Positions 36,324 to 43,961 of a stretch of 64,000 nucleotides of DNA are shown one piece after another (the stretch's first letter is position 1; every line of letters begins with the position of its first letter). Both the position numbers and the translations under genes were made by a program. This DNA is from Tolypothrix campylonemoides VB511288 (lineage in GTDB: Bacteria > Cyanobacteriota > Cyanobacteriia > Cyanobacteriales > Nostocaceae). The notes under the pieces were generated by a model that was not told the DNA's origin, ran no database searches, and worked only from the letters and a program-made list of their open reading frames with translations. The stretch lies in assembly GCA_000828075.3 (NCBI GenBank), contig JXCB02000001.1:703119-767118 (forward strand), read 5' to 3'.

Positions 36324-37145
36324 TCCTCTGCTTTTTGCCCTATCTCAAGTTTAAGGGTGTATTTCTGGTTAAATTTACTGATGCTCCCTGATTGATTACA
36401 AATTGTGCCGATACATTACAGTTGCAAAAAACTCATACCGCGTTGATCTGTCGTACACTCAAAAGCAGTTACTCTTGAGGGCGGACTCCCGACACAAAAC
36501 GAGTTAATTGGTACGGCGGTTTGCTGGGGTACTGAGTTTTTTACACGTTTTCCCCAGCCGATATTTTTGGCAACGGGGAATACTCATTATTCCCTGATAT
36601 TATTTGACTGTTATGTTTACCATAAATCTGTCATTTTTCACCTCATGGTAGTTGAGCTTTTTTTATACCATCGCTGTCGTTTCGATTTCTGATACAAAAC
36701 GTCTGCCGTGTAAGCATTTCTTTCAAATAGTAGAAGTACCGAATATTTTATGAAAGTATGAAGGGATTACTGTAATACTCTAGATAGATTTATGTAAAAT
36801 TATGATAAAGTCAACCACCATTACTCTTCCTCGCATAAAGAACTTTTTGAGGAAAACAAGCAACCCAGAAAAGCGTATATTCAAAAAACTATAATCTTTT
36901 TGCTACATTCGTTCATATTTGCCAAACACTAAGTAAAACTACGTAATGTTAACTTTTTATAAAAGTTTTTATAAAAACTGGCTCCAACAATTTAACCTGC
37001 ATTTAAAAACAGGTCATTCTAACCATTTTAAAAGAGCAAAGATTGACAGGAATTTTGTGGCAGTAATGCTGGGAAATCAGGTGTGAAGTATGAATGATGA
37101 AATACGAATCAACTACAAAAAACTTCATCATTCATCTTTTATCAT
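36324..37145. other. Long intergenic region, nothing recognised
   Basis: About 820 AT-rich bases. A GC-richer block at 36480-36590 (GGCGGACTCCCGACAC, later TTTCCCCAGCC pairing with GGTTTGCTGGGG) could fold and might be a small RNA or leader, but I recognise no family. No coding frame over 50 codons that I would defend. Confidence 0.4.
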
Positions 37146-37355
37146 TCATCCTGCTTGATAACCTTCCACAGTGTAACCCGCAGCGACGATTGCCTGTTTG
37201 ATAGACTCCTCAGAAGATTGTGCTTCCACAGTCACAGTTTTGGCTTTTACATCCACATCCACCTTGGCATCAGGTTCCACAGTGCGGATTGATTCGGTAA
37301 TACTGTGTACGCAGTCTGCACATGCAATATTCGGTACTGTCATTTTTAATGCCAT
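37146..37355 (-). CDS. Heavy-metal-associated (HMA) domain protein, copper-chaperone-like
   Basis: 69 residues, a single HMA ferredoxin-like domain with the metal-binding C12-A-D-C15 in loop 1 and the conserved KQAIVAAGYTVEGY near the end. It is the size of CopZ/Atx1-type chaperones, which pass Cu(I) to P-type ATPases; the usual residue before the first Cys (MTCxxC) is ALA-like here (NIACADC), so metal preference is not certain. A ribosome site (GAGGTAG) lies just before the ATG. No ATPase gene nearby. Confidence 0.85.
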   Translation of the reverse strand: MALKMTVPNIACADCVHSITESIRTVEPDAKVDVDVKAKTVTVEAQSSEESIKQAIVAAGYTVEGYQAG

Positions 37356-37494
37356 AATCTACCTCTTTTAGGGAATTTTGATTTTTTTTCCTGCTTTCAT
37401 TCTAATAATCGTGAGCACGCTCACTCATCCTACCAAAGTTAGGTGACTGTGGCACTATACAATAGCTGCACAAGCAGCCACCTTGGTGAACCAG

Positions 37495-37645
37495 CACTGC
37501 AGGAGGTGACGACAACCTGCTGCAGGAGGGTTAGCCCGACCTAGGTGACTGGTGTAAGCGCAAAGCCTGCGCTTTGCCAACGCGCAGCGTCTCCGCAGGA
37601 GATACCCGTTCGCCGTAAGGCGTGGCGTTAGCCATAGGGTAAAGG
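37495..37645. repeat. Interspersed palindromic repeat mosaic
   Basis: A GC-rich mosaic including GACCTAGGTGACTGGTGTAA, GCGCAAAGCCTGCGC, GCGTCTCCGCAGGAGATACC and GTTCGCCGTAAGGCG. The first segment recurs inverted in the element at 54.32-54.49 kb (CCTAGGCGACTGGTGTAAGC there) and in part at 10.7 kb. No coding content. It occupies the gap between the HMA gene and alaS together with a GGGGACT heptamer tract near 37681. Confidence 0.65.
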
Positions 37646-37755
37646 GTGCTGGTCGCAAACTGAAACAAAATGCAAAAATGGGGACTAGGGACTGGGGACT
37701 AGGTCTTTTCCCAATCCCGAATCCTTAGTTATTGAAACTAATTTTGTAAATACCC

Positions 37756-40395
37756 ATGTCTCATCATCCCCAGTACCTCGGCGGTAACGAAATTCGCGCC
37801 TTATTCCTTGACTTCTACGCCCAACGGGGACACCAAATTCTCCCGAGTGCTTCCCTTGTTCCAGAAGACCCAACCGTACTGCTGACGATCGCGGGGATGC
37901 TACCATTTAAACCCATTTTCCTAGGACAGCGGACATCGGAATTGAAGCGTGCAACCACTTCCCAAAAATGCATCCGCACCAATGATATCGAAAACGTCGG
38001 ACGCACTAAACGGCATCACACGTTTTTTGAGATGTTGGGGAACTTCAGCTTTGGAGACTATTTTAAAGAACAAGCCATAGCTTGGGGTTGGGAGTTGACA
38101 ACAAAAGTCTTTGGTTTACCGCCAGAACATCTTGTTGTAAGCGTCTTTGAGGAAGACGACGAAGCTTTTGAAATCTGGCGTGATAAAATCGGCGTTCCGG
38201 AAGCTAGAATTAAACGTTTGAGAGAAGATAACTTTTGGAATTCTGGTCCTACTGGTCCTTGTGGTCCGTGTTCAGAAATACACTACGACTTTCACCCCGA
38301 ACGCGGTGATGAAAATATTGATTTAGACGACGACAGCCGGTTCATTGAGGTTTATAACCTCGTCTTCATGCAATACAACCAGGATGCTGAAGGGAATTTA
38401 ACACCACTGGCTAACAAGAACATCGACACCGGGATGGGTTTGGAAAGGATGGCGCAAATCCTCCAAAAAGTTCCCAACAACTATGAAACTGATTTAGTTT
38501 TTCCCATTATCAAAACAGCAGCGGAAATTGCTGGGATAAACTACGAATCGGCTGATGAGAAAACCAAAGTCTCCTTAAAAGTGATTGGCGATCATATTCG
38601 TGCCGTCGTCCATATGATAGCCGATGAAATCCGCGCTTCTAACGTGGGACGAGGTTATGTGCTGCGTCGCCTCATCCGTCGCGTTGTACGTCACGGGAGA
38701 TTAATTGGCATTGCAGGAGAATTTACCACTAAAGTTGCTGAGAGTGCGATCGCCCTTTCAGATTCAGCATACCCCAACGTGCGGCAACGCGAAAACGCCA
38801 TCAAAGCGGAACTGCAACGCGAAGAGTCTCAGTTTTTGAGAACTTTGGAACGCGGCGAAAAACTGCTTGAGGAAATCATTGCTGAGGTACAAAGCAAAGG
38901 CGAAACCCAAATTAGCGGTGAAAGTGCTTTTACTTTGTACGATACCTACGGTTTCCCCCTGGAACTCACTCAAGAAATTGCTGCTGAAAACAACCTCACC
39001 GTTGATGAGGCGGGTTTCGATGCCCAAATGCGTCATCAAGTAGAACGCGCCAAGGAAGCACACAAAACCATCGATTTAACGGTGCAAGGTTCTCTCGACA
39101 AGCTAGCAGAGGATATCCACGCGACAGAATTTTTAGGTTACACCCAAGCTGTAGCGACATCTAAAGTTGAGGTGGTGTTGGTTGATGGTGTCTCCCAAGA
39201 AGAAGCAGAAGCAGGAACAGAAGTACAAATTGTCCTCGACCAAACCCCATTTTATGCAGAGTCGGGAGGACAAATAGGCGATCGCGGTTATATCTCCGGC
39301 GATGGCGTCCTCGTGACAATTCACGATGTCAAGAAAGAATCTGATTTCTTTGTTCACTTCGGACGCATCGAACGCGGTACAATCCGAGTAGGAGATACTG
39401 TAACCGCACAAATTGACCCAGCTTGTCGTCGTCGTGTCCAAGCCAACCACACCGCAACTCACCTATTGCAAGCAGCGTTGAAGAAAACTGTCGATGAAGG
39501 CATATCGCAAGCAGGTTCACTAGTATCCTTCGACAGGTTGCGGTTTGATTTCAACTGTCCGCGTCCTCTGACACCAGAAGAAGTGCAGCAAGTTGAGAAA
39601 CTGGTGAACATTTGGATTGCCGAAGCACATTCTGCCAAAGTGGAAACTTTGCCCTTAGCAGAAGCAAAAGCCAGAGGTGCTGTTGCCATGTTCGGGGAAA
39701 AATACGGCGAAGAAGTGCGCGTGATTGACTTTCCTGGTGTATCAATGGAACTTTGCGGCGGGACTCACGTCAGTAATACTGCGGAGATAGGCGTTTTCAA
39801 AATCGTCTCGGAAGCAGGTGTAGCATCAGGTGTGCGGCGGATTGAAGCTGTTTCTGGTCCGGCTATCTTAGATTACCTGAATGTCCGTGATAAAGTCGTT
39901 AAAGATTTGAGCGATCGCTTCAAGGTAAAACCTGAAGAACTCCCCGACAGAATCACCACTCTGCAAAACGAACTCAAAACCACCCAGAAGGAACTGGAAG
40001 TTCTCAAATCACAGCTTGCTATTGCCAAATCAGATAGTTTGCTGCAAACAGTCGAATCGATTGGCGATTATAAAATTCTTGTCGCCAAGATGGAAGACGT
40101 TGATCCAGAGTCCTTAAAAACCGTAGGCGAACGCTTGCTGCAAAAAATCGGTAACGGTGCGATCGTGTTGGGTTCCGTTCCCGAAGAAGGAAAAGTCAGC
40201 TTAGTTGCTGCTTTCAGTCCTGAGGTGAACAAAAAAGGCTTGCAAGCAGGGAAATTTATTGGTGCGATCGCCAAAATTTGTGGTGGTGGCGGTGGTGGAA
40301 GACCAAACCTTGCACAAGCAGGCGGACGCGATGCGAGTAAATTACCCGAGGCGTTGGAACAAGCGCGGAGTGAGTTAAAGTCAGCGTTGGGTTAA
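37756..40395 (+). CDS. alaS: Alanyl-tRNA synthetase
   Basis: 879 residues, normal length. The class II catalytic domain occupies about 1-245 ([33 protein letters not shown]). The editing domain holds the zinc/active-site residues [11 protein letters not shown] and [13 protein letters not shown]. The C-Ala domain has [15 protein letters not shown]. All expected motifs are present, so it charges tRNA-Ala and clears Ser/Gly mischarging. The ATG start agrees with the family's N-terminus. Confidence 0.97.
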   Translation: MSHHPQYLGGNEIRALFLDFYAQRGHQILPSASLVPEDPTVLLTIAGMLPFKPIFLGQRTSELKRATTSQKCIRTNDIENVGRTKRHHTFFEMLGNFSFGDYFKEQAIAWGWELTTKVFGLPPEHLVVSVFEEDDEAFEIWRDKIGVPEARIKRLREDNFWNSGPTGPCGPCSEIHYDFHPERGDENIDLDDDSRFIEVYNLVFMQYNQDAEGNLTPLANKNIDTGMGLERMAQILQKVPNNYETDLVFPIIKTAAEIAGINYESADEKTKVSLKVIGDHIRAVVHMIADEIRASNVGRGYVLRRLIRRVVRHGRLIGIAGEFTTKVAESAIALSDSAYPNVRQRENAIKAELQREESQFLRTLERGEKLLEEIIAEVQSKGETQISGESAFTLYDTYGFPLELTQEIAAENNLTVDEAGFDAQMRHQVERAKEAHKTIDLTVQGSLDKLAEDIHATEFLGYTQAVATSKVEVVLVDGVSQEEAEAGTEVQIVLDQTPFYAESGGQIGDRGYISGDGVLVTIHDVKKESDFFVHFGRIERGTIRVGDTVTAQIDPACRRRVQANHTATHLLQAALKKTVDEGISQAGSLVSFDRLRFDFNCPRPLTPEEVQQVEKLVNIWIAEAHSAKVETLPLAEAKARGAVAMFGEKYGEEVRVIDFPGVSMELCGGTHVSNTAEIGVFKIVSEAGVASGVRRIEAVSGPAILDYLNVRDKVVKDLSDRFKVKPEELPDRITTLQNELKTTQKELEVLKSQLAIAKSDSLLQTVESIGDYKILVAKMEDVDPESLKTVGERLLQKIGNGAIVLGSVPEEGKVSLVAAFSPEVNKKGLQAGKFIGAIAKICGGGGGGRPNLAQAGGRDASKLPEALEQARSELKSALG

Positions 40396-40412
40396 TTGTA
40401 TTTTCTTATGGG

Positions 40413-40431
40413 GGCAGGCAAGATGCCTGCC
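40413..40431. repeat. GGCAGGCA-AGA-TGCCTGCC hairpin
   Basis: A perfect 8-bp stem with a 3-base loop 17 bases after the alaS stop. It is a common intergenic hairpin of cyanobacteria and probably stabilises or ends the alaS transcript. No T run follows, so it is not a classic terminator. Confidence 0.6.
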
Positions 40432-40500
40432 TAAAAACTTTGAACAGAATCGGCGGCAGTCCCCACCCTCAGCCGTAGGCGGGGTGGGGAAGGATAGCCG

Positions 40501-40535
40501 GTCAATTAAGGGGGCGTTGAACCCCCTTAATTGAC
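40501..40535. terminator. 14-bp inverted repeat at the end of the RHH gene
   Basis: GTCAATTAAGGGGG and CCCCCTTAATTGAC flank a 7-base loop with no mismatch. It covers the last codons and the stop of the RHH gene. Another G/C hairpin (CCCCACCC at about 40460 with GGGTGGGG) lies just beyond; together they may mark the left end of the TnpB element. Confidence 0.5.
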
Positions 40536-40648
40536 AATTTCCGTATTAACTCACGAAGAACATCTGACTGAGTTCTCTGTGTCAACTGACAAAATTGTTG
40601 TAAATGCTCAAATTCTCTGTCTGATATTCGCGTTGTGACTTGCTTCAT
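40502..40648 (-). CDS. Small ribbon-helix-helix (CopG-like) protein beside TnpB
   Basis: 48 residues, ATG at 40648, TGA at 40502-40504. The sequence reads as one RHH unit: a basic strand KQVTTRIS, helix A DREFEHLQQFCQLTQ, and helix B RTQSDVLRELIRKLS. The final residues (RPLN) and stop lie inside a perfect 14-bp inverted repeat (40501-40514/40522-40535), which probably serves as its terminator. It is transcribed away from tnpB across a 61-base gap holding a palindrome. It probably represses itself and tnpB (inference). Confidence 0.6.
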   Translation of the reverse strand: MKQVTTRISDREFEHLQQFCQLTQRTQSDVLRELIRKLSIKGVQRPLN

Positions 40649-40666
40649 AGTTGTCAAGATGCTTTC

Positions 40667-40682
40667 AATATGCTACCATATT
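40667..40682. promoter_or_regulatory. Palindrome in the RHH/tnpB divergent promoter region
   Basis: AATATG-CTAC-CATATT, a perfect 6-bp inverted repeat midway between the two divergent starts. RHH dimers bind short palindromes of this size, so it is a candidate operator. Sequence is certain; function is inferred. Confidence 0.35.
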
Positions 40683-40709
40683 GATAACATTAGCAGAGGT
40701 CGATATGCT

Positions 40710-41918
40710 ATGGCTACTAAGCGAATTACTTTTAGGCTTTATCCTTCAAAGACACAAGCTAATAAAATGCACTACTGGAGACGTTTGCATAAAGATTTAT
40801 ATAACGCTTGTGTCGAACATCGTAAAACCTCATATAAAAAATTCAATAAATCAGTAGACTATTTTGACCAACAAAATTGTTTACCTGAATTTAAAGAATA
40901 CTGGTCAGAGTACAAAGAGCTTGGTAGTCATGCATTGCAAGACACTGTTAAACGTGTAGATTTTGCGTTTAAGCGGTTCTTTAAACTTAAGTCTGGGTAT
41001 CCAAAATTTAAATCAAGTCGCCATTATAAAGGATGGACTTATCCTTGTGCGTCTGGTTGGAAAGCTTGCACAAACGGCAAAAATGGTTATCTAAAAATAT
41101 CTAATTTGGGTAACATTAAAATGCGTGGTCAGGCTAGAGATTGGGGTAAGTCTAAAACTTGCACAATCATATTTAAGCAAGGGAAATGGTACGTTTCAAT
41201 AACTGTTGAATGTGTTCCAACCCGTCCACAAACCGATATAGGTGCTATTGGTTTAGATTTTGGTACACACCATGCTATTGCCGATTATAATGGCAATGTA
41301 ATTGAGAATCCTAGATTTGTTAAAGCTGCTCAAAGTAAAATCAACAAAATAGCTAAAACCAGTCGTAGAAAAAGACCTCCAAATAGAGGCGTTAAAGCTT
41401 CACGGCGTTGGAGAAAAGCTTCGGAATCAGTAGCCAAAATACAATCCAAGGTTGCCAGACAAAGACAAGACTGGCAACATAAAGTTTCTACACAAATAGT
41501 TAGCTGTAATAGCTTGGTAGCAACTGAAAAGTTAAATCTTAAGGGGATGACTCGTAAGTCTAAAGGCAAGAGAAAACGTCAAAAGTCAGGACTTAATCGT
41601 TCATTGCTTGACGTGGGAATTGGGAACCTCAAAGACTTGATTAAATATAAAGTTACTGAGGCAGGCGGTTTTTATGTTGAGATTCCAACAACTAAAATCA
41701 AGCCATCTCAGACTTGCCCTAATTGCGGTCATCAAGAGAAGAAAACATTAGCAGAAAGAACGCATCATTGCAAAAAATGTGGCTACCAATGCGATAGAGA
41801 TGTAGCAGCAGCAATGGTAATGCTTAACTATGCAAGGGGTATGGAACGTGCCTCTACAGATGCTGATGAGTCAACCTCTACTTGGTGCGGAAGCGTGTCA
41901 TTCAAGTTACTCAAATGA
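40710..41918 (+). CDS. tnpB: TnpB, RNA-guided nuclease of an IS200/IS605-type element
   Basis: 402 residues from the ATG at 40710 (ATKRITFRLYPSKTQANKMH). The upstream in-frame ATG at 40635 would overlap the divergent RHH gene and lacks similarity. RuvC-like catalytic residues are all present: D183 in GLDFGTHH, E273 in VATEKLNL and D364 in CDRDVAAAM. A four-Cys zinc ribbon lies between the last two (CPNC and CKKC). It appears fully functional. No TnpA Y1 transposase is nearby, so it is a stand-alone TnpB element. Its guide RNA would be expected to overlap the 3' end of this gene and the right-end hairpin. Confidence 0.9.
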   Translation: MATKRITFRLYPSKTQANKMHYWRRLHKDLYNACVEHRKTSYKKFNKSVDYFDQQNCLPEFKEYWSEYKELGSHALQDTVKRVDFAFKRFFKLKSGYPKFKSSRHYKGWTYPCASGWKACTNGKNGYLKISNLGNIKMRGQARDWGKSKTCTIIFKQGKWYVSITVECVPTRPQTDIGAIGLDFGTHHAIADYNGNVIENPRFVKAAQSKINKIAKTSRRKRPPNRGVKASRRWRKASESVAKIQSKVARQRQDWQHKVSTQIVSCNSLVATEKLNLKGMTRKSKGKRKRQKSGLNRSLLDVGIGNLKDLIKYKVTEAGGFYVEIPTTKIKPSQTCPNCGHQEKKTLAERTHHCKKCGYQCDRDVAAAMVMLNYARGMERASTDADESTSTWCGSVSFKLLK

Positions 41919-41929
41919 AGCGTCAGAAA

Positions 41930-41958
41930 CGCACATCTCAGGCGTAGCCGGATGTGCG
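41930..41958 (+). other. Right-end hairpin of the TnpB element, candidate guide-RNA region
   Basis: CGCACATC (41930-41937) and GATGTGCG (41951-41958), a perfect 8-bp stem 11 bases after the tnpB stop. Subterminal hairpins at this place are typical of IS605 right ends, and the omega RNA of TnpB usually spans this region with the guide just outside the element. The element boundary is likely within 41959-41996, unresolved by eye. Confidence 0.5.
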
Positions 41959-41993
41959 TAGTTCATTAAATTTGTAGGATTGGTTAAGTAATG

Positions 41994-42998
41994 CTACCAG
42001 AATAACTGCAACAAAGACTCCAATGTAGCGGCTATGGCTTCTTTTACTTTACGCTCTTCTACAAACTTCTTTCCCTTCTCAACCAAAGTTTTAGCTACCA
42101 GTTGCCCAGCTTTTGCCTTTGGATCAAAACCTAAATTAGGATCTAGTTTTAACGCTTGTTGGAACTTAGCAACTGCACCGTCAAAGTCACTTGCTTGTGC
42201 TAGTTGCTCGCCTTCGGTAATCAAGCGTTCAGCTTTTCCTTTGTTGTCAAACTCTTGTGCTTTCGCTTGTGGGTCAAATTTTAAACTGGGATTCCATATT
42301 CTGTCAAGATTATCGACAATTACCACGAGACCTTTTTTGCCCTGCTGTTTCAGTTTGGCTATAGCAGGTTCCAGCAATTCCTTATTAATCGCGTCCAACA
42401 GCTTTATTTTTTGTGGTGCGAGATATTGATTGAGTTTTTCTCGTAGCGTTGCATCGCTTTTAGCTTTAGTCGTGATTTCTCCAATTCCAAAAGCCAGAGT
42501 AAACTTTTCTTTTTCAGAACTGACACCAAAATCACCAACATTGGGAACTTTGAGTTTTACCCCAGTCACCTCAGCGTTTAAAACCCTCATCGCACCTTGG
42601 AGTAACTCCTTAAGCTGATTCGGTTCCTCAAGTTTGAGTTTCTCTAAACTTTGACTGACACGACGGGCGATCGCCAGCAGCACATCAGCAATATCCACAT
42701 CAGTCATTTCCAAATCTTCACTAGACTCAAAATAGATAACATGAAAGCCATCCGCTTCCAGTTCTAATTTCAGCCTCAGCAATTCTGTAGATTTTCCACA
42801 GCCAATATGCCCAGTAAATAGAGTGCAGGTTGGGTCATGTGGCTTAAAAAATGTAATTTTCTGCTTCAGTTTACCAATAATATCTCCGCCGCGCACCGAG
42901 GAAAAGTCAATATAATACTTCTTATCCTGCGCGTTGTTAACAACCAGAGTCCGGCTGGGGTCTGTTGCTTCAAAAAATTTTCGTAAATCTACTGCCAT
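41994..42998 (-). CDS. P-loop ATPase fused to TPR-like repeats, probably truncated
   Basis: 334 residues. Walker A is GHIGCGKSTELLRL near residues 64-77 and Walker B is LVVIVDNLDRIW near 225-236, as in large AAA ATPases of cyanobacteria. Directly after DNLDRI the sequence switches to NPSLKFDPQAKAQEF and then to TPR-like units (DFDGAVAKFQQALKLDPNLGFDPKAKAG), which normally occur at the ends of WD40 or kinase-type proteins. The C-terminal half of the ATPase (sensor 2/lid) is missing. The gene stops about 35 bases from the TnpB right-end hairpin, so insertion of the element may have cut it short. Activity is uncertain. Confidence 0.7.
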   Translation of the reverse strand: MAVDLRKFFEATDPSRTLVVNNAQDKKYYIDFSSVRGGDIIGKLKQKITFFKPHDPTCTLFTGHIGCGKSTELLRLKLELEADGFHVIYFESSEDLEMTDVDIADVLLAIARRVSQSLEKLKLEEPNQLKELLQGAMRVLNAEVTGVKLKVPNVGDFGVSSEKEKFTLAFGIGEITTKAKSDATLREKLNQYLAPQKIKLLDAINKELLEPAIAKLKQQGKKGLVVIVDNLDRIWNPSLKFDPQAKAQEFDNKGKAERLITEGEQLAQASDFDGAVAKFQQALKLDPNLGFDPKAKAGQLVAKTLVEKGKKFVEERKVKEAIAATLESLLQLFW

Positions 42999-43120
42999 AA
43001 AGCTTATAATCTACATTATTATTCATTTTTCATATCCTTGCTTCCAAGGATATAGGTAATTACAGCTTTGAAGCTTGATTTTTCGGTGATGTTAATATCT
43101 GAAGTTATGTATTAGTAATT

Positions 43121-43188
43121 TGTACTAAGCGCTTTAGTGTTCGCCGTTAGGCTTGCCGCAGGCAAGACAGCGCTTACTACGAACCCCT
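43121..43188. repeat. GTAGTAAGCGCT-type inverted repeat
   Basis: TACTAAGCGCTTTAGTG at the left and CAGCGCTTACTACGAACCCC at the right, with GCTTGCCGCAGGCAAG between them. Shorter relatives occur at about 3998-4024 (CGTAGTAAGCACTTTAGTGC) and 34148-34172 (TTCGTAGTAAGCGCTTACTA). This is a dispersed intergenic repeat of the genome. Confidence 0.65.
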
Positions 43189-43862
43189 TAAATAACATTT
43201 GGATCTACGCCCATCGCCCGCAACCGTTCCGCCAGCAATTGAGCGCGATGTTGCGCTTGTTGAACCTGTTCCTCTGGTGTCAAAATCCGTTCCCCTTGCT
43301 CGTTATACCAATACAGCCACTCCCGCCTAATGCTTAGATAAGTCCCCCGTTCCATACCAATTCCCAAACCAATTTCTGGTAGCCAAACAGGATTCCCTTG
43401 TTGCACTTGATACACACCATCAACCAACTTATAAACTTCCAAACGCGATTTACGGCGGCGAGTGGGATGATAAATAACGTAGTACAAAACTCCTAGCTTT
43501 GCATACTCATCTTTTTTAGTGGTATATTCGCCGCGATATTTCTGAGAAACCACTTCCAGCGTCAGTATTGGGACTTGTTCTTCTTCCCACAGAACATAAC
43601 TGAGACGTAAATTTTCATCAAAAAATCGCTCAACCCCTAAGCTAAGAAACCCATCTGGGACAATCGGCGGTTGATTTGGGTCATAGTATACCCCCATATC
43701 AGCCCCAAAAAACCAATCCATGCGATCTGCCCACGCCATAGCTAGTATGGCTTCTAGCAAACCAGGAATCAAATGTTGTAATTGATTATCCACAGGGGTT
43801 TCATCAGAATCGGGAAGTTCTTCAGAGGAGGGCAAACAGGCTAATGGGTCGTACTCTAACAT
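43188..43862 (-). CDS. Uma2-family (DUF820) PD-(D/E)XK nuclease-like protein
   Basis: 224 residues with the Uma2 layout: LPDSDETPVDNQLQ, then the core LTLEVVSQKYRGEYTTKKDEY and GVLYYVIYHPTRRRK. The E-x-(S)-x-K-like core residues are partly kept (E in LEVVS, K in TTKKDEY). The family is extremely abundant in filamentous cyanobacteria and its substrate is unknown. The C-terminal 50 residues are a typical helical tail (LTPEEQVQQAQHRAQLLAER). No partner gene. Confidence 0.85.
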   Translation of the reverse strand: MLEYDPLACLPSSEELPDSDETPVDNQLQHLIPGLLEAILAMAWADRMDWFFGADMGVYYDPNQPPIVPDGFLSLGVERFFDENLRLSYVLWEEEQVPILTLEVVSQKYRGEYTTKKDEYAKLGVLYYVIYHPTRRRKSRLEVYKLVDGVYQVQQGNPVWLPEIGLGIGMERGTYLSIRREWLYWYNEQGERILTPEEQVQQAQHRAQLLAERLRAMGVDPNVI

Positions 43863-43961
43863 AAACGGATTGGCAATTATTTCATAGTTAGATCATATGC
43901 TCTTGTCTCCCTCATCCCCCTCATCTCCCTCATCCTCCTCATCTCATCCCCCTCACCTCTA

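Noticed and set aside
36324..37145. tRNA or known small RNA genes in the long gap
   Set aside because: No cloverleaf, T-loop or known leader motif could be identified by eye.
43188..43862. Uma2 protein as a specific defence nuclease
   Set aside because: The family is very numerous in cyanobacteria with no defence partner here, so I left the role open.
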